From NCBI RefSeq assembly GCF_003201285.1, contig NZ_QICS01000004.1:218032-282031 (forward strand): a stretch of 64,000 nucleotides of DNA, read 5' to 3'. Source of the stretch: Lachnotalea glycerini (GTDB lineage Bacteria; Bacillota; Clostridia; Lachnospirales; Lachnospiraceae). This document shows positions 27,341 to 37,594 of this stretch, one piece after another; the stretch's first letter is position 1; each line of letters opens with the position of its first letter. Position numbers and translations under genes: made by a program. The notes beneath the pieces were generated by a model. The model had not been told where the DNA came from. It did not search any database and saw only the letters and a program-made list of their open reading frames with translations.

Positions 27341-28228
27341 ATGAAGTTAAAAAAAAGAAAAAGACTACATACATCTGATATTTTGATAGATATCGTAACA
27401 TTTATACTCATGCTGTTATGCTTGCTTCCACTAATGAATGTTGTAGCTACATCCTTTAGCAGCAGTGCTGCGGCAACAGCGGGTAAAGTTGGTATTCTGC
27501 CGGTAGACTTTACCGTAAATGCGTATCGCAAAATTTTAGATGATCATCAATTTTGGCGGTCTTTTATGATATCTGTAGTGCGTGTCATTTTAGGAACAGC
27601 TTTGAATATAGCCTTGGTTGTTACAATGGCTTATCCGTTATCCAAGAATAGAAGAGAATTTTATGCGCAGGGTATTTATATTAAATTTGTTTTGTTTGCG
27701 ATGTTGTTTAATGGTGGCATGGTTCCATTGTTTATGATAGTAAATAAACTCGGATTACTCAATTCTATCTGGTCATTGGTACTTCCTCAAGCGGTTGGAG
27801 TTGGTAATGTTATCTTGCTAATGAACTTCTTTCGAAGTGTGCCAAAATCATTAGAGGAAGCGGCTGAGATTGATGGAGCAAATCCAGTGCAAATATTGAC
27901 TTATATATTTTTGCCGGCTTCAAAGCCATGTATTGCAACTATTTGCCTTTTTTGCATCGTAGGGCATTGGAATGATTATTTTAGCGGAATCTTGTATATT
28001 TCCAAAACATCCAATTACCCATTGCAGACTTACATTCAGTTGATTTCAGCCACCTTTGATTTATCGAAAGTAACGGATATTGAAAAATTAAAGCAATACC
28101 TGATGGTTTCAACAAGAACACTTAACTCTGCTAAAATTGTCATTTCGGTGATTCCATTACTTATCATATATCCGTTATTACAGAAATATTTTACAACAGG
28201 TCTTGTTGTAGGAGCAGTAAAAGAATAA
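27341..28228 (+). CDS. sugar ABC permease, LplC/YtcP type
   Basis: 295 residues, six helices. It has the coupling motif EEAAEIDGANPVQILTYIFLP (core EEAAEIDGANP) and the characteristic C-terminus YPLLQKYFTTGLVVGAVKE of the LplC/YtcP group (core QKYFTTGLVVGAVKE). It pairs with the LplB-type permease to form the pore. The GH31 gene follows after 19 bases in the same operon. Confidence 0.9.
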   Translation: MKLKKRKRLHTSDILIDIVTFILMLLCLLPLMNVVATSFSSSAAATAGKVGILPVDFTVNAYRKILDDHQFWRSFMISVVRVILGTALNIALVVTMAYPLSKNRREFYAQGIYIKFVLFAMLFNGGMVPLFMIVNKLGLLNSIWSLVLPQAVGVGNVILLMNFFRSVPKSLEEAAEIDGANPVQILTYIFLPASKPCIATICLFCIVGHWNDYFSGILYISKTSNYPLQTYIQLISATFDLSKVTDIEKLKQYLMVSTRTLNSAKIVISVIPLLIIYPLLQKYFTTGLVVGAVKE

Positions 28229-28247
28229 TAATTTTGGAGAAAAATAC

Positions 28248-30653
28248 ATGAAAGAAATCTATCATATTAATACGGTATCTACAAGTAATGTCTTAAATAT
28301 AGTTCAGGGTGAAAATTACCGCTTTACCATACTGACTGAACGATTAATACGAATGGAATATCATGAGAGAAACGAATTTGTAGATTTACCATCTCAAACG
28401 ATTTGGTTTCGGGATTTCCCTAAAACGGAATATGAAACGGTGCAAGATGCAGACTCAATCACGATACGAACTAAAAGTCTGCAATTAGACTATCTAAAAG
28501 GTGATATGTTTTCAAAAGAATCTCTAAAAATTCAAATATTTCCAAACAAGCATCTGGCAGCACAATGCTGGCATTATGGTGATTTATGTCAGACGTTAAA
28601 AGGAACAATCAGAACCTTAGATGCAGTGAACGGGAGTACGAAATTAGGGGAAGGGGTGATATCACGAGAAGGGTTTACTATGATAGAAGATAGTGAAAGT
28701 TATCTGATTAATGAAGAGGGAGAATTACAGCAACGTCCGCAGAATCATATTGATTGTTATTTCTTTGGGTACGGGCATTCTTATCAGGAGTGTATCAGAG
28801 ATTTTTATCGTTTGACCCAAATGCCTCCGCTCCTTCCAAGATATGCATTTGGGAATTGGTGGAGCAGATATCATAAATATACGCAAGAGGAATACAGGCA
28901 GCTTGTCACTACCTTTGAAAAAAAGAAAATACCGCTGTCTGTGGTGGTGATCGATATGGATTGGCATATCACAGAGGTAAAACCGGAGTATGAAAGTGGC
29001 TGGACTGGTTATACATGGAATAAGGAATTGTTTCCAAATCCAGAGAAATTGCTTCGGTGGCTTCATGACAAGAAACTGAGGATTACGCTGAATGTTCATC
29101 CGGCGCAGGGAGTTCGACCTTATGAAGAACAATATGAAATAATTGCAAAAAGCTTGGGCTATGATGTGAATAAAAAACAAACAGTCGATTTTGATGCTGC
29201 AGATTCAAAATTTTTGGAAGCATATTTTAAATATCTTCATTATCCATTGGAAAAAGAAGGAGTAGACTTTTGGTGGATTGATTGGCAGCAGGGAGAAACA
29301 ACCAAACTGCCGGGGTTGGATCCTCTATGGGTATTAAATCATTATCATTTTCTGGACCATAGTAAGGGGAAAGAACGTCCTCTTATTTTATCCCGATTTG
29401 CAGGAATTGGAAGTCATAGATATCCGGTTGGGTTTTCGGGAGATTCTATCATATCATGGGACTCTTTGGATTTTCAGCCATATTTTACAGCGACTGCTTC
29501 TAATGTTGGATATTGCTGGTGGAGTCACGACATTGGAGGACATATGATGGGAAAATATAATGAAGAGCTTCAAATTCGATGGCTGCAGTTTGGCGTATTT
29601 TCTCCGATTTTACGTTTGCATAGCTCGGCTGGTGCATTTAATCATAAAGAACCTTGGAATTACTCAGTTGAGACAGAAAAAATCATGAGTCAGTACATGA
29701 AATTACGTCACAGCCTGATTCCATATTTATATTCCATGAATTACAGGACGCATACTTGCGCAATTCCACTAATAATTCCCATGTATTATGAGTATCCTGA
29801 AGAAACAGCCGCATACCATAGCCCAAATGAATATTTTTTTGGTTCTGAATTGATTGTATTACCGATTACATCCGTGGTGAGTGAAGAGATTAAAGTAGCA
29901 AAAGTGAGCTTTTGGCTTCCGGAGGACTTATATATTGATTTCTTTACCGGTGTGATTTATCAAGGGAAACGCAGAATGAATTTATATAGAGATAAAATGA
30001 GTATACCGGTGCTTATGAAAGCCGGAGCTATTGTGCCGTTAGCGGTGGAAGGTGAGAGGGTCAACGATACTTCAAATCCTAAAAGCATAGAAATCTGTGT
30101 GGCTGCCGGTGCGGCTGGTGAGTTTATGCTGTATGAAGATGATGGAGTTAGTATGGATTATGGTCAGGGTCATTTTGTAATAACCAAATTGATATTAGAT
30201 TATAAAAAAGAGGGAGAATTCATCATACAGAAACCAAAAGGGGACATTAATTTATTACCAAAAGACAGAAAATATCAGATCAGAATGAAAGGCTTTAAAA
30301 ATCCAGGAAAAATTCTGATGATTTGCAATATGAAACAGCAGGAGCTGAATTACCAATATGATTCAATACAAAACGAAATTCGAATCAAAGAAATTCCTTT
30401 TGTGATGGAGCAAATAAAAATAAAGTTTACCACTGGTATGCAATTAGCACAAAATCATGTGAAGGAGTTGTGTTTTCAGATATTAGATCGTGCAGAGATT
30501 GATTTCTATTTTAAGGAAATAATTTACGATTGGGTGCAACAAGATTCTGCAAAGAGTGTTTTAAGCTCAATGCAGACTTTGTCAGTGAATGCAGATTTAT
30601 ATGGAGCTATTAGTGAAGTCTTGCTGGCACAGGAGAATGAACCGGCTGATTAA
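28248..30653 (+). CDS. GH31 alpha-glucosidase/alpha-xylosidase-type enzyme
   Basis: 801 residues, no signal peptide, so it acts in the cytoplasm on imported sugars. The GH31 catalytic nucleophile Asp is in DFWWIDWQQG and the acid/base Asp in GFSGDSIISWDSL. The N-terminal beta-sandwich (1-190) and two C-terminal beta domains (about 555-700) are as usual, and an extra C-terminal stretch (about 720-801) has no known match. WQQG after the nucleophile, rather than the WMNEP of classical alpha-glucosidases, marks a distinct subgroup that also acts on branched or alpha-1,6 linkages. Substrate is inferred from the starch context. Confidence 0.85.
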   Translation: MKEIYHINTVSTSNVLNIVQGENYRFTILTERLIRMEYHERNEFVDLPSQTIWFRDFPKTEYETVQDADSITIRTKSLQLDYLKGDMFSKESLKIQIFPNKHLAAQCWHYGDLCQTLKGTIRTLDAVNGSTKLGEGVISREGFTMIEDSESYLINEEGELQQRPQNHIDCYFFGYGHSYQECIRDFYRLTQMPPLLPRYAFGNWWSRYHKYTQEEYRQLVTTFEKKKIPLSVVVIDMDWHITEVKPEYESGWTGYTWNKELFPNPEKLLRWLHDKKLRITLNVHPAQGVRPYEEQYEIIAKSLGYDVNKKQTVDFDAADSKFLEAYFKYLHYPLEKEGVDFWWIDWQQGETTKLPGLDPLWVLNHYHFLDHSKGKERPLILSRFAGIGSHRYPVGFSGDSIISWDSLDFQPYFTATASNVGYCWWSHDIGGHMMGKYNEELQIRWLQFGVFSPILRLHSSAGAFNHKEPWNYSVETEKIMSQYMKLRHSLIPYLYSMNYRTHTCAIPLIIPMYYEYPEETAAYHSPNEYFFGSELIVLPITSVVSEEIKVAKVSFWLPEDLYIDFFTGVIYQGKRRMNLYRDKMSIPVLMKAGAIVPLAVEGERVNDTSNPKSIEICVAAGAAGEFMLYEDDGVSMDYGQGHFVITKLILDYKKEGEFIIQKPKGDINLLPKDRKYQIRMKGFKNPGKILMICNMKQQELNYQYDSIQNEIRIKEIPFVMEQIKIKFTTGMQLAQNHVKELCFQILDRAEIDFYFKEIIYDWVQQDSAKSVLSSMQTLSVNADLYGAISEVLLAQENEPAD

Positions 30654-30674
30654 TATAAAAAGGAGGAAAATAAA

Positions 30675-32582
30675 TTGTTTCAATGGTTAGATAGTGTATA
30701 TTCAGATGGCTCAAAATATTATGTAAGTAATCCTTTTCCAAAGAAAGGTGAAACCATTTCCATTCGATTACGAATGCTTAGCAACCCAGATATTAAGCAT
30801 GTTTTGTTAAGAACAAAAGAATTTGGGATAGAGCAGCTCTACACCATGAACCTTTTCGAAAAAAAGAATGGTCTTACGTACTTTACTTATGATGTTACAG
30901 TTTGGGAGACAAAGCTGCATTATCAGTTTTATTTAATCACAAAGAATTGCGTCTATTATTACACTCAATATAGAATAACTGATTATATACCGGATGAATC
31001 GAGAGATTTTACCATATTAGTAGATTATCAGAAGCCTGACTGGGTAAAAAAATCTGTATTTTATCAAATATTTCCAGAACGTTTTTGTAATGGAAAACAG
31101 GAGATAAGCGTAAAGGATGGGGAGTACACCTATCAAGGTTATGAGACTGTTCGGGTGAAAGAGTGGAATACTCCGGCAGTTACATGGGAAGAAGGACATG
31201 GCGTTGATTTTTATGGAGGGGATTTGTATGGAATACAAAGTAAATTGGATTATCTTCAAGAGTTGGGAGTTACCGCGATCTATTTAAATCCTATCTTTGT
31301 ATCCCCGAGTGTGCATAAATATGATTGTATTGATTACTTTCACGTAGATCCTCATTTTGGCAAAGAAGAAGCATTTGCTGAATTATCAAAAGAGCTTCAT
31401 AAGAGAAATATGAAATTACTTTTAGATATCTCAGTCAATCATACTAGCTCAGCCAGTAAATGGTTCAATCGTGATAATGAATTCTATGAAGCAAATGTTG
31501 GTGCGTATCAAAATAAAAATGCAAAGGAACGGGAGTTTTATTTCTTTGACGATGAGAACCATTACGATACGTGGGCAGGTGTTCAAACAATGCCTAAGCT
31601 TAACTATACTTCAGAAGAATTGAGAAATAGGATTTATAGGGATTATCATTCGGTTTTAAAAAAATGGATTCATGCTCCTTATTCGATTGATGGCTGGAGA
31701 TTTGATGTTGCGGATTGTATGGCACGTAATGATACCGCCGATGTTTATCACGAAGTGTGGAGAGAGCTTCGTTATGAATTGAAGAAAGAAAAACCAGATT
31801 TATTAATTCTGGCAGAGGATTGGTCTGATTGCTCGAAAATGTTTCAGGGAGATGAGTGGGATTCGGCGATGAATTATTTCGGATGTGCCAGACCAATCCG
31901 TGAATTTCTAGGAGAAACTGATTTGTTTCATATAAGAAATGAGATTCTAAAATCAGTGCCAGTGAAAATGAATGCAAGGCAGTTAAAAAATAGAATACTA
32001 GACTACTATTCCCAAATGCCCTTTTGTGTTTGCAACCAGTTATTTAATTTATTAGACAGTCATGATGTAGCCAGATTACATAATAACAAGCAGATTCATC
32101 CAATGGAATATCAAGGAGCAGTTATGATGCTATTTACCTTACCGGGAGCACCAAATCTATATTATGGAGATGAAATACTTCTTGCGGGGAGAATAACAGA
32201 TAATGAGGGATATCGTTTTCCGATGAACTGGAACTTAAAACTAGATAGAGAAACTCGGAGTAACTATTTGCTATACCAAAAGCTGGCAATGTTAAAGCAA
32301 AATTCAGAAGCTTTGAGTGATGGCGGTTTTCAAGTGGTTTTTGATGAAGAATATGTATTTGCATTTGCAAGATTTACAGAAACAGAAGTGATTTTTGTTG
32401 TCTGCTCTACGAATACGACAGAGCAGGAGGTTACACTGCCATTGAACTATTTTGGAATTAAAAACATTACAATAAAAGAGGATTTCTTTGGTAATCATAT
32501 TAATTCAGATACAGAAAAGGAAAAACTTAGGTTTGTAGTGCCAGCGCATCAAAGTTATTTATTTCAAATAAATATTGAGTAA
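30675..32582 (+). CDS. intracellular GH13 neopullulanase/cyclomaltodextrinase-type amylase
   Basis: 635 residues, no signal peptide. The N-terminal beta-sandwich (about 1-115) is the dimerisation domain of the GH13_20 type. The TIM barrel starts PDWVKKSVFYQIFPERFCNG. The triad is visible: nucleophile Asp about 344 in WRFDVAD, acid Glu about 381 in LAEDW, and Asp about 464 in LDSHDVAR. The family cleaves cyclodextrins, pullulan or short maltodextrins in the cell. The start is TTG 30675 with AGGAGG eight bases ahead; no ATG fits the start. It is the last gene of the first LacI-controlled operon, and its product fits the output of the CGTase-like enzyme encoded next. Confidence 0.88.
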   Translation: MFQWLDSVYSDGSKYYVSNPFPKKGETISIRLRMLSNPDIKHVLLRTKEFGIEQLYTMNLFEKKNGLTYFTYDVTVWETKLHYQFYLITKNCVYYYTQYRITDYIPDESRDFTILVDYQKPDWVKKSVFYQIFPERFCNGKQEISVKDGEYTYQGYETVRVKEWNTPAVTWEEGHGVDFYGGDLYGIQSKLDYLQELGVTAIYLNPIFVSPSVHKYDCIDYFHVDPHFGKEEAFAELSKELHKRNMKLLLDISVNHTSSASKWFNRDNEFYEANVGAYQNKNAKEREFYFFDDENHYDTWAGVQTMPKLNYTSEELRNRIYRDYHSVLKKWIHAPYSIDGWRFDVADCMARNDTADVYHEVWRELRYELKKEKPDLLILAEDWSDCSKMFQGDEWDSAMNYFGCARPIREFLGETDLFHIRNEILKSVPVKMNARQLKNRILDYYSQMPFCVCNQLFNLLDSHDVARLHNNKQIHPMEYQGAVMMLFTLPGAPNLYYGDEILLAGRITDNEGYRFPMNWNLKLDRETRSNYLLYQKLAMLKQNSEALSDGGFQVVFDEEYVFAFARFTETEVIFVVCSTNTTEQEVTLPLNYFGIKNITIKEDFFGNHINSDTEKEKLRFVVPAHQSYLFQINIE

Positions 32583-32747
32583 ATATGATGTTAAGCTGCT
32601 TTTGCTTGAAGAAGTAAAAAGTGGTTTGATATAAAAAGGTCATTCATCAACACGAAAACATAAGAAAAAGCATATATGAGAAGATACTTTTTAATGATAC
32701 TTAGGAAGCAGAGTAACTAAAAAACATTATATTGAAGGAGGGTCAAT

Positions 32748-35012
32748 ATGAGAAAAATGAAATTTCGATCAATGATTAAAGGAATTGTTTCAACAATGGT
32801 GGGAGTATCACTTCTAATTACTTCTAATTTTGTACCTCAACCGTTTCAACAGGTACAGGCAGAATCAGGTTATGATACAAATCTAGGACCAGTGACAGCA
32901 AAGGATGTAATATACCAGATTATTACTGACCGTTTTTATGATGGAGATACCAGTAATAATATACCGGATGGTTTTGATTCAGCCTATTTCGACGGTACAG
33001 GCAGTAACTTAAATCATTATCAGGGTGGCGACTGGCAAGGGATAATTGATAAGATATCCTATCTTAAAAAAATGGGTATAACTGCTGTTTGGATAACCGC
33101 ACCCTATGAGAATCGTGAAGCGGCTACTATAAGTGGAAATAATAGCTGGGTAGCATACCATGGATATCATGTACGTAATTATTTTGCTGCTAACGAGCAC
33201 TTTGGAACTCTTAATAAATTCAAAGAATTAAGAGATGAGCTTCATACAAACGGTATAAAACTTGTCATTGATTTTGTGACAAATCATACAAGCGATACAA
33301 ACACAGATGGCAAATTATATGAGCCGGATCTATTAACGAATGGTGAATATGCCATTGGCCCGGATGGTAAGCCATACGATGCCAACCAAGATGGTATCAT
33401 TGAAAATCTTGTGGCGGATCCTAATAATGATTCTAACGGCTGGTTTCATCATCTTGGCAATCGCTTGGATAGTGAAACAGATATTTTTAGCTATCGAAAC
33501 AAAGATTTAGCAAATTTAGCAGATTTCTCTCATGAGAATTCCAGTGTAGTATCGTATCTTGAAAAGGCAGTAGGATTTTGGACTAAATTAGGTATTGATG
33601 GTATTCGTCATGATGCTACATTACATATGAATCCGGCTTATGTCCGTGGCTTAATGGATGCAACCAACAGCATACAGACGGTTACAAATTTTGGCGAGTT
33701 CTTTATTGGACGACCAAGTGACAAATACAGTGAATACATCAGTTTTCCAACGAGAACCGGAGTAAATAATCTGGATTTTGAATTTTACAATGCGGCCACC
33801 TCTACTTTTGGTAACTTTTCAACTACAATGAGCGATTTCGGAAAAATGCTGTTATATACATCCACTGATTATGCTTATGAGAATCAGACTGTAACATTTC
33901 TTGATAATCATGATGTCAGTCGTTTTGGTTATATCCAACAAAATCAGAAACCATATCATGCTGCGTTAGCGGTACTATTGACATCGAGAGGAATTCCAAA
34001 TATTTATTATGGCACAGAGCAATATATAAATCCCGGTACCTCGGGAAATGATGCCGGCCGTATCTTTATGCAGACATCATCCGATTTCGACGAAAATACT
34101 ACAGCATATAAAGTCATTGGCACATTATCCGGACTAAGACAGACCAATCATGCAGTAGCTTACGGCACAACTACTATTTTATATAGCGATGATAATGTTT
34201 TGGTTTTTGAACGCCAATTTTTTGATGAATATGTTGTTGTTGCGGCTAACCGTCAACCGGATCATTCCTATACAATAAGTAACATTAAGACGAGCCTTCC
34301 AACCGGAAAATATGAGGATATTCTGGATGGGCTATTATATGGTGATAGCGTAACGGTTGCTGATTCCAATGGCAGTCATGTGATTGACAGCTTGAATCTG
34401 CAAGGCGGAGAAGTTGATATATGGTCCTATGATATGGGAAATGATTCTGATGGGGCACCTCATGTTGGAGATGTAATCAATACGATGGGCAGAGCAGGAC
34501 AAAAAGTATATATTTCTGGTCAGAGACTTGGAGGTAATCCAACGGTATCCTTTGGTGCAGCCAAAGCTTTGGTGCTTTCGGCAAACGATACTGAAATTGT
34601 TGCAGAGGTACCTGAAGCTGCGACTGCCGGCATAAATGATATTACGGTAACAAATAAGGAACAAAAAAGTAATGTATTTAAATACAATGTATTATCAGGT
34701 GACCAAAATCAGATGATCTTCCATGTAAATGCACAGACTAATTACGGTGAAAATATTTATGTCGTAGGCAGTATACCTGAATTGGGTTCATGGAATCCTG
34801 ACAATTGCACGGAAGCAATGCATTGCCCAGAATATCCAAATTGGTATTTGCCTGTAAGCGTACCTGCAGGTACTACATTTAAGTTTAAATTCATAAAAAA
34901 AGATGCAAAGGGTAATGTAACCTGGGAAAGTTCCTCCAATCGTGTCATTACTTCTAGTTCAGTCAGTACAGGAGTAGTGGATACCAAGGTTTATATGTGG
35001 AGCCAAAACTAA
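32748..35012 (+). CDS. secreted CGTase-like GH13 alpha-amylase with IPT and CBM20
   Basis: 754 residues. A signal peptide (to about 38, ending VQA) is followed by the GH13 barrel (45-430) with the four conserved regions: LVIDFVTNHTSD, GIDGIRHDATLHM (nucleophile Asp), VTNFGEFFIG (acid Glu) and FLDNHDVSRF. A C-domain, an IPT/TIG domain (about 560-640) and a starch-binding CBM20 (about 650-754, with VVGSIPELGSWNP) complete the A/B/C/D/E layout of CGTases and maltogenic amylases. In region II the usual Lys of the CGTase VKHM stretch is replaced by Leu (ATLHM). It would attack raw starch outside the cell. The start follows GAAGGAGGG; the 165-base gap suggests its own promoter. Confidence 0.88.
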   Translation: MRKMKFRSMIKGIVSTMVGVSLLITSNFVPQPFQQVQAESGYDTNLGPVTAKDVIYQIITDRFYDGDTSNNIPDGFDSAYFDGTGSNLNHYQGGDWQGIIDKISYLKKMGITAVWITAPYENREAATISGNNSWVAYHGYHVRNYFAANEHFGTLNKFKELRDELHTNGIKLVIDFVTNHTSDTNTDGKLYEPDLLTNGEYAIGPDGKPYDANQDGIIENLVADPNNDSNGWFHHLGNRLDSETDIFSYRNKDLANLADFSHENSSVVSYLEKAVGFWTKLGIDGIRHDATLHMNPAYVRGLMDATNSIQTVTNFGEFFIGRPSDKYSEYISFPTRTGVNNLDFEFYNAATSTFGNFSTTMSDFGKMLLYTSTDYAYENQTVTFLDNHDVSRFGYIQQNQKPYHAALAVLLTSRGIPNIYYGTEQYINPGTSGNDAGRIFMQTSSDFDENTTAYKVIGTLSGLRQTNHAVAYGTTTILYSDDNVLVFERQFFDEYVVVAANRQPDHSYTISNIKTSLPTGKYEDILDGLLYGDSVTVADSNGSHVIDSLNLQGGEVDIWSYDMGNDSDGAPHVGDVINTMGRAGQKVYISGQRLGGNPTVSFGAAKALVLSANDTEIVAEVPEAATAGINDITVTNKEQKSNVFKYNVLSGDQNQMIFHVNAQTNYGENIYVVGSIPELGSWNPDNCTEAMHCPEYPNWYLPVSVPAGTTFKFKFIKKDAKGNVTWESSSNRVITSSSVSTGVVDTKVYMWSQN

Positions 35013-35167
35013 ATATAACGATTGTAATGACACTGCAGGTGATGAGATTTACATTAGTTTGGAGGGATTGGTTTGGGATGGATTGTTCGTGCCTTTGATA
35101 CCTACTGGAAGATACCCGCAGCTTTGTGAAACAGCCGTAAAAGGGGAATGGGAAGAAGCACCCTTTA

Positions 35168-35212
35168 AAAGGTTTAAAAAGGAAGTAAAAATCTTAAAAA
35201 AATTAAACCTTT
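35168..35212 (+). promoter_or_regulatory. stem-loop upstream of the glycogen phosphorylase gene
   Basis: AAAGGTTTAA (35168-35177) pairs exactly with TTAAACCTTT (35203-35212) around a 25-base A-rich loop. No T-run follows, so it is not an ordinary terminator. It may protect or regulate the mRNA 40 bases before the glgP start. The rest of the 35013-35251 gap has a 71-codon frame starting at a TTG that I do not accept as a gene. Confidence 0.45.
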
Positions 35213-35251
35213 CCAGCAAAAGATTTGTTGTGCCATCAGAAAGGAACGTAT

Positions 35252-37504
35252 ATGTTAGAAAAGATTTTACATAACAAATATAAAAAAACAATATCTGAGT
35301 GCAGTAATGAAGAACTTTATTTCGGATTATTGGAAATGACAAAGGAATTGGCAGATAAGAAATATAGAACAAGAAGTAAGAAGAAATTATATTACATCTC
35401 AGCAGAATTTCTGATTGGTAAGTTATTATCCAATCATCTTATCAATTTAGGAATTTTTGATCAAATAAGTGAGTTATTAACGCAAAACAATAAATCGATT
35501 ACAGAAATTGAAAATATAGAATTGGAACCTTCTTTGGGAAATGGAGGTCTGGGAAGGTTAGCTGCTTGCTTCTTGGATTCGATTGCAACTTTAGGAATCA
35601 ACGGCGATGGTATTGGTTTAAATTATCATTTGGGACTCTTTCGTCAAATACTAAATGATAAACGGCAAAAAGAAACCGTTAATCCATGGATGACAGATGA
35701 AAGCTGGCTGATCAAACGTGACAAATCATATATGGTACAATTTAAAGACTTAACGGTAACCTCAAAATTATATGACATTGCAGTGACAGGCTTTGATAAC
35801 CGAACTAATTGGCTGCATCTGTTTGACATTGATTCGGTTGACGAATCAATTGTTAAAGAAGGGATTTCCTTTGAAAAAGGGGACATTACTCATAATCTGA
35901 CTTTGTTTTTATATCCTGATGACAGCGATGAAAAGGGTGAACTTTTAAGAATATATCAACAATATTTTATGGTAAGCAACAGTGCGCAAATGATATTGGA
36001 GGAATGTATTTCTAAGGGAAGCAATCTGCATGACTTATATGACTATGCCGTAATTCAGATTAATGATACACATCCAACTATGGTGATACCAGAATTAATT
36101 CGTTTGTTAATCAAACAAGGCATTGAAATAGATGAAGCAATTGAAATTGTTTCAAAGACCTGTGCTTATACGAACCATACCATTTTAGCCGAAGCGTTAG
36201 AGAAGTGGCCAATTAAATATCTGCAACAAGTAGTGCCACAGTTACTCCCTATTATTGAAATATTGGATAATAAGGTAAGAAGAAAGTACGATGATTCTTC
36301 TGTATATATCATCGATACCAAAAACAGAGTTCATATGGCTCATATTGATATACATTATAGTTTTAGTGTTAATGGTGTTGCTGCACTGCACACTGAGATT
36401 TTAAAGCAAAATGAGTTACATAACTTTTATAAAATTTATCCTCAAAAGTTTAATAATAAGACGAATGGTATTACATTCCGACGTTGGTTAATACATTGCA
36501 ATCCACTATTAACTGCTTACCTGTCAAAGCTAATAGGAAATGGATTTAAAAAGAATGCGGATGAATTAGAAAAACTATTATCATTTGTAGAGAATAGAAC
36601 AGTTTTAAACACATTATTACAGATCAAGCGTGAAAATAAAAAAAGTCTCAAAGAGTATATACTGAAAACACAAGGTGTTGAGATTGATGAAAATTCGATA
36701 TTTGATATTCATATTAAACGTTTACATGAATATAAAAGACAACAAATGAATGCATTATATATCATCCATAAGTACCTTGAAATCAAAAGTGGTAAAAAGC
36801 CTGCAACTCCAATTACCATTCTGTTTGGAGCTAAGGCAGCACCGTCTTATATCATTGCAAAGGATATAATTCATTTGGTCTTATGCTTGCAGGAGCTTGT
36901 TAATAATGATAAAGATGTAAGCCCCTATCTTAAAGTGGTTATGGTAGAAAATTACAATGTTACTTTAGCTGAGAAACTAATTCCAGCCTGTGATATATCA
37001 GAACAAATTTCATTGGCATCAAAGGAAGCAAGTGGAACTGGTAATATGAAGTTGATGTTAAATGGTGCGGTTACTCTGGGTACCATGGATGGAGCAAATG
37101 TTGAAATTGCGAAATTGGTAGGAGAGGATAATATTTATATTTTTGGTGAGTCCAGTGAAAAGGTAATCTCGCATTATGAAAACAGAGACTATATTTCCAA
37201 AGAGTATTACGAAGGGGACAAAGAAATACGACAAATGGTGGACTTCATTATCGGTGATACACTTATAAAAATAGGGAACAAAAAGAATTTAATGCGTCTT
37301 TACCACGAGATAATTAACACAGACTGGTTTATGACTCTATTGGATATCAAAGAATATATCAAGAAAAAAGAAGAAATGTTAGCGGATTATAATAATAGAG
37401 AAAAGTGGGCTAAGATGATGTTGGTCAATATTGGCAGAGCAGGATATTTTTCTTCAGACAGAACCATTGCCGAGTATAACAAGGATATATGGCATGTATC
37501 ATGA
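35252..37504 (+). CDS. glgP: glycogen/maltodextrin phosphorylase
   Basis: 750 residues, GT35. The PLP-binding lysine (about 600) lies in [19 protein letters not shown] (core EASGTGNMK). Other family blocks are [34 protein letters not shown] and [14 protein letters not shown]. It cleaves alpha-1,4-glucan with phosphate to give glucose 1-phosphate in the cytoplasm. It is shorter than the animal and E. coli enzymes, mainly at the N-terminus, which lacks the regulatory extension and suggests no phosphorylation control. ATG 35252 follows AAAGGAAC; an ATG-like start at 35225 lies upstream of it. It lies between the amylase and the maltose importer. Confidence 0.92.
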   Translation: MLEKILHNKYKKTISECSNEELYFGLLEMTKELADKKYRTRSKKKLYYISAEFLIGKLLSNHLINLGIFDQISELLTQNNKSITEIENIELEPSLGNGGLGRLAACFLDSIATLGINGDGIGLNYHLGLFRQILNDKRQKETVNPWMTDESWLIKRDKSYMVQFKDLTVTSKLYDIAVTGFDNRTNWLHLFDIDSVDESIVKEGISFEKGDITHNLTLFLYPDDSDEKGELLRIYQQYFMVSNSAQMILEECISKGSNLHDLYDYAVIQINDTHPTMVIPELIRLLIKQGIEIDEAIEIVSKTCAYTNHTILAEALEKWPIKYLQQVVPQLLPIIEILDNKVRRKYDDSSVYIIDTKNRVHMAHIDIHYSFSVNGVAALHTEILKQNELHNFYKIYPQKFNNKTNGITFRRWLIHCNPLLTAYLSKLIGNGFKKNADELEKLLSFVENRTVLNTLLQIKRENKKSLKEYILKTQGVEIDENSIFDIHIKRLHEYKRQQMNALYIIHKYLEIKSGKKPATPITILFGAKAAPSYIIAKDIIHLVLCLQELVNNDKDVSPYLKVVMVENYNVTLAEKLIPACDISEQISLASKEASGTGNMKLMLNGAVTLGTMDGANVEIAKLVGEDNIYIFGESSEKVISHYENRDYISKEYYEGDKEIRQMVDFIIGDTLIKIGNKKNLMRLYHEIINTDWFMTLLDIKEYIKKKEEMLADYNNREKWAKMMLVNIGRAGYFSSDRTIAEYNKDIWHVS

Positions 37505-37514
37505 AACATGAAGT

Positions 37515-37534
37515 AAAATGTGATTTCACATTTT
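37515..37534. promoter_or_regulatory. inverted repeat between glgP and the maltodextrin importer
   Basis: AAAATGTGATTTCACATTTT has eight-base arms (AAAATGTG/CACATTTT) around ATTT. It could be an RNA hairpin ending glgP transcription or an operator for the importer genes. A T-run occurs 11 bases later (CTTTTTT). Confidence 0.5.
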
Positions 37535-37594
37535 ATGATAGAAACTTTTTTGACAACTGTCACATCAATAACTAAATTTAAGGAGGGTAAATTT

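Noticed and set aside
35059..35274. 71-codon frame before glycogen phosphorylase
   Set aside because: Starts with TTG, contains the stem-loop arms, overlaps glgP, and shows no domain.
37550..37578. TTGACA-17-TAAATT promoter in front of malE
   Set aside because: Transcription would start inside the malE Shine-Dalgarno, so it could not give a normal translatable message.
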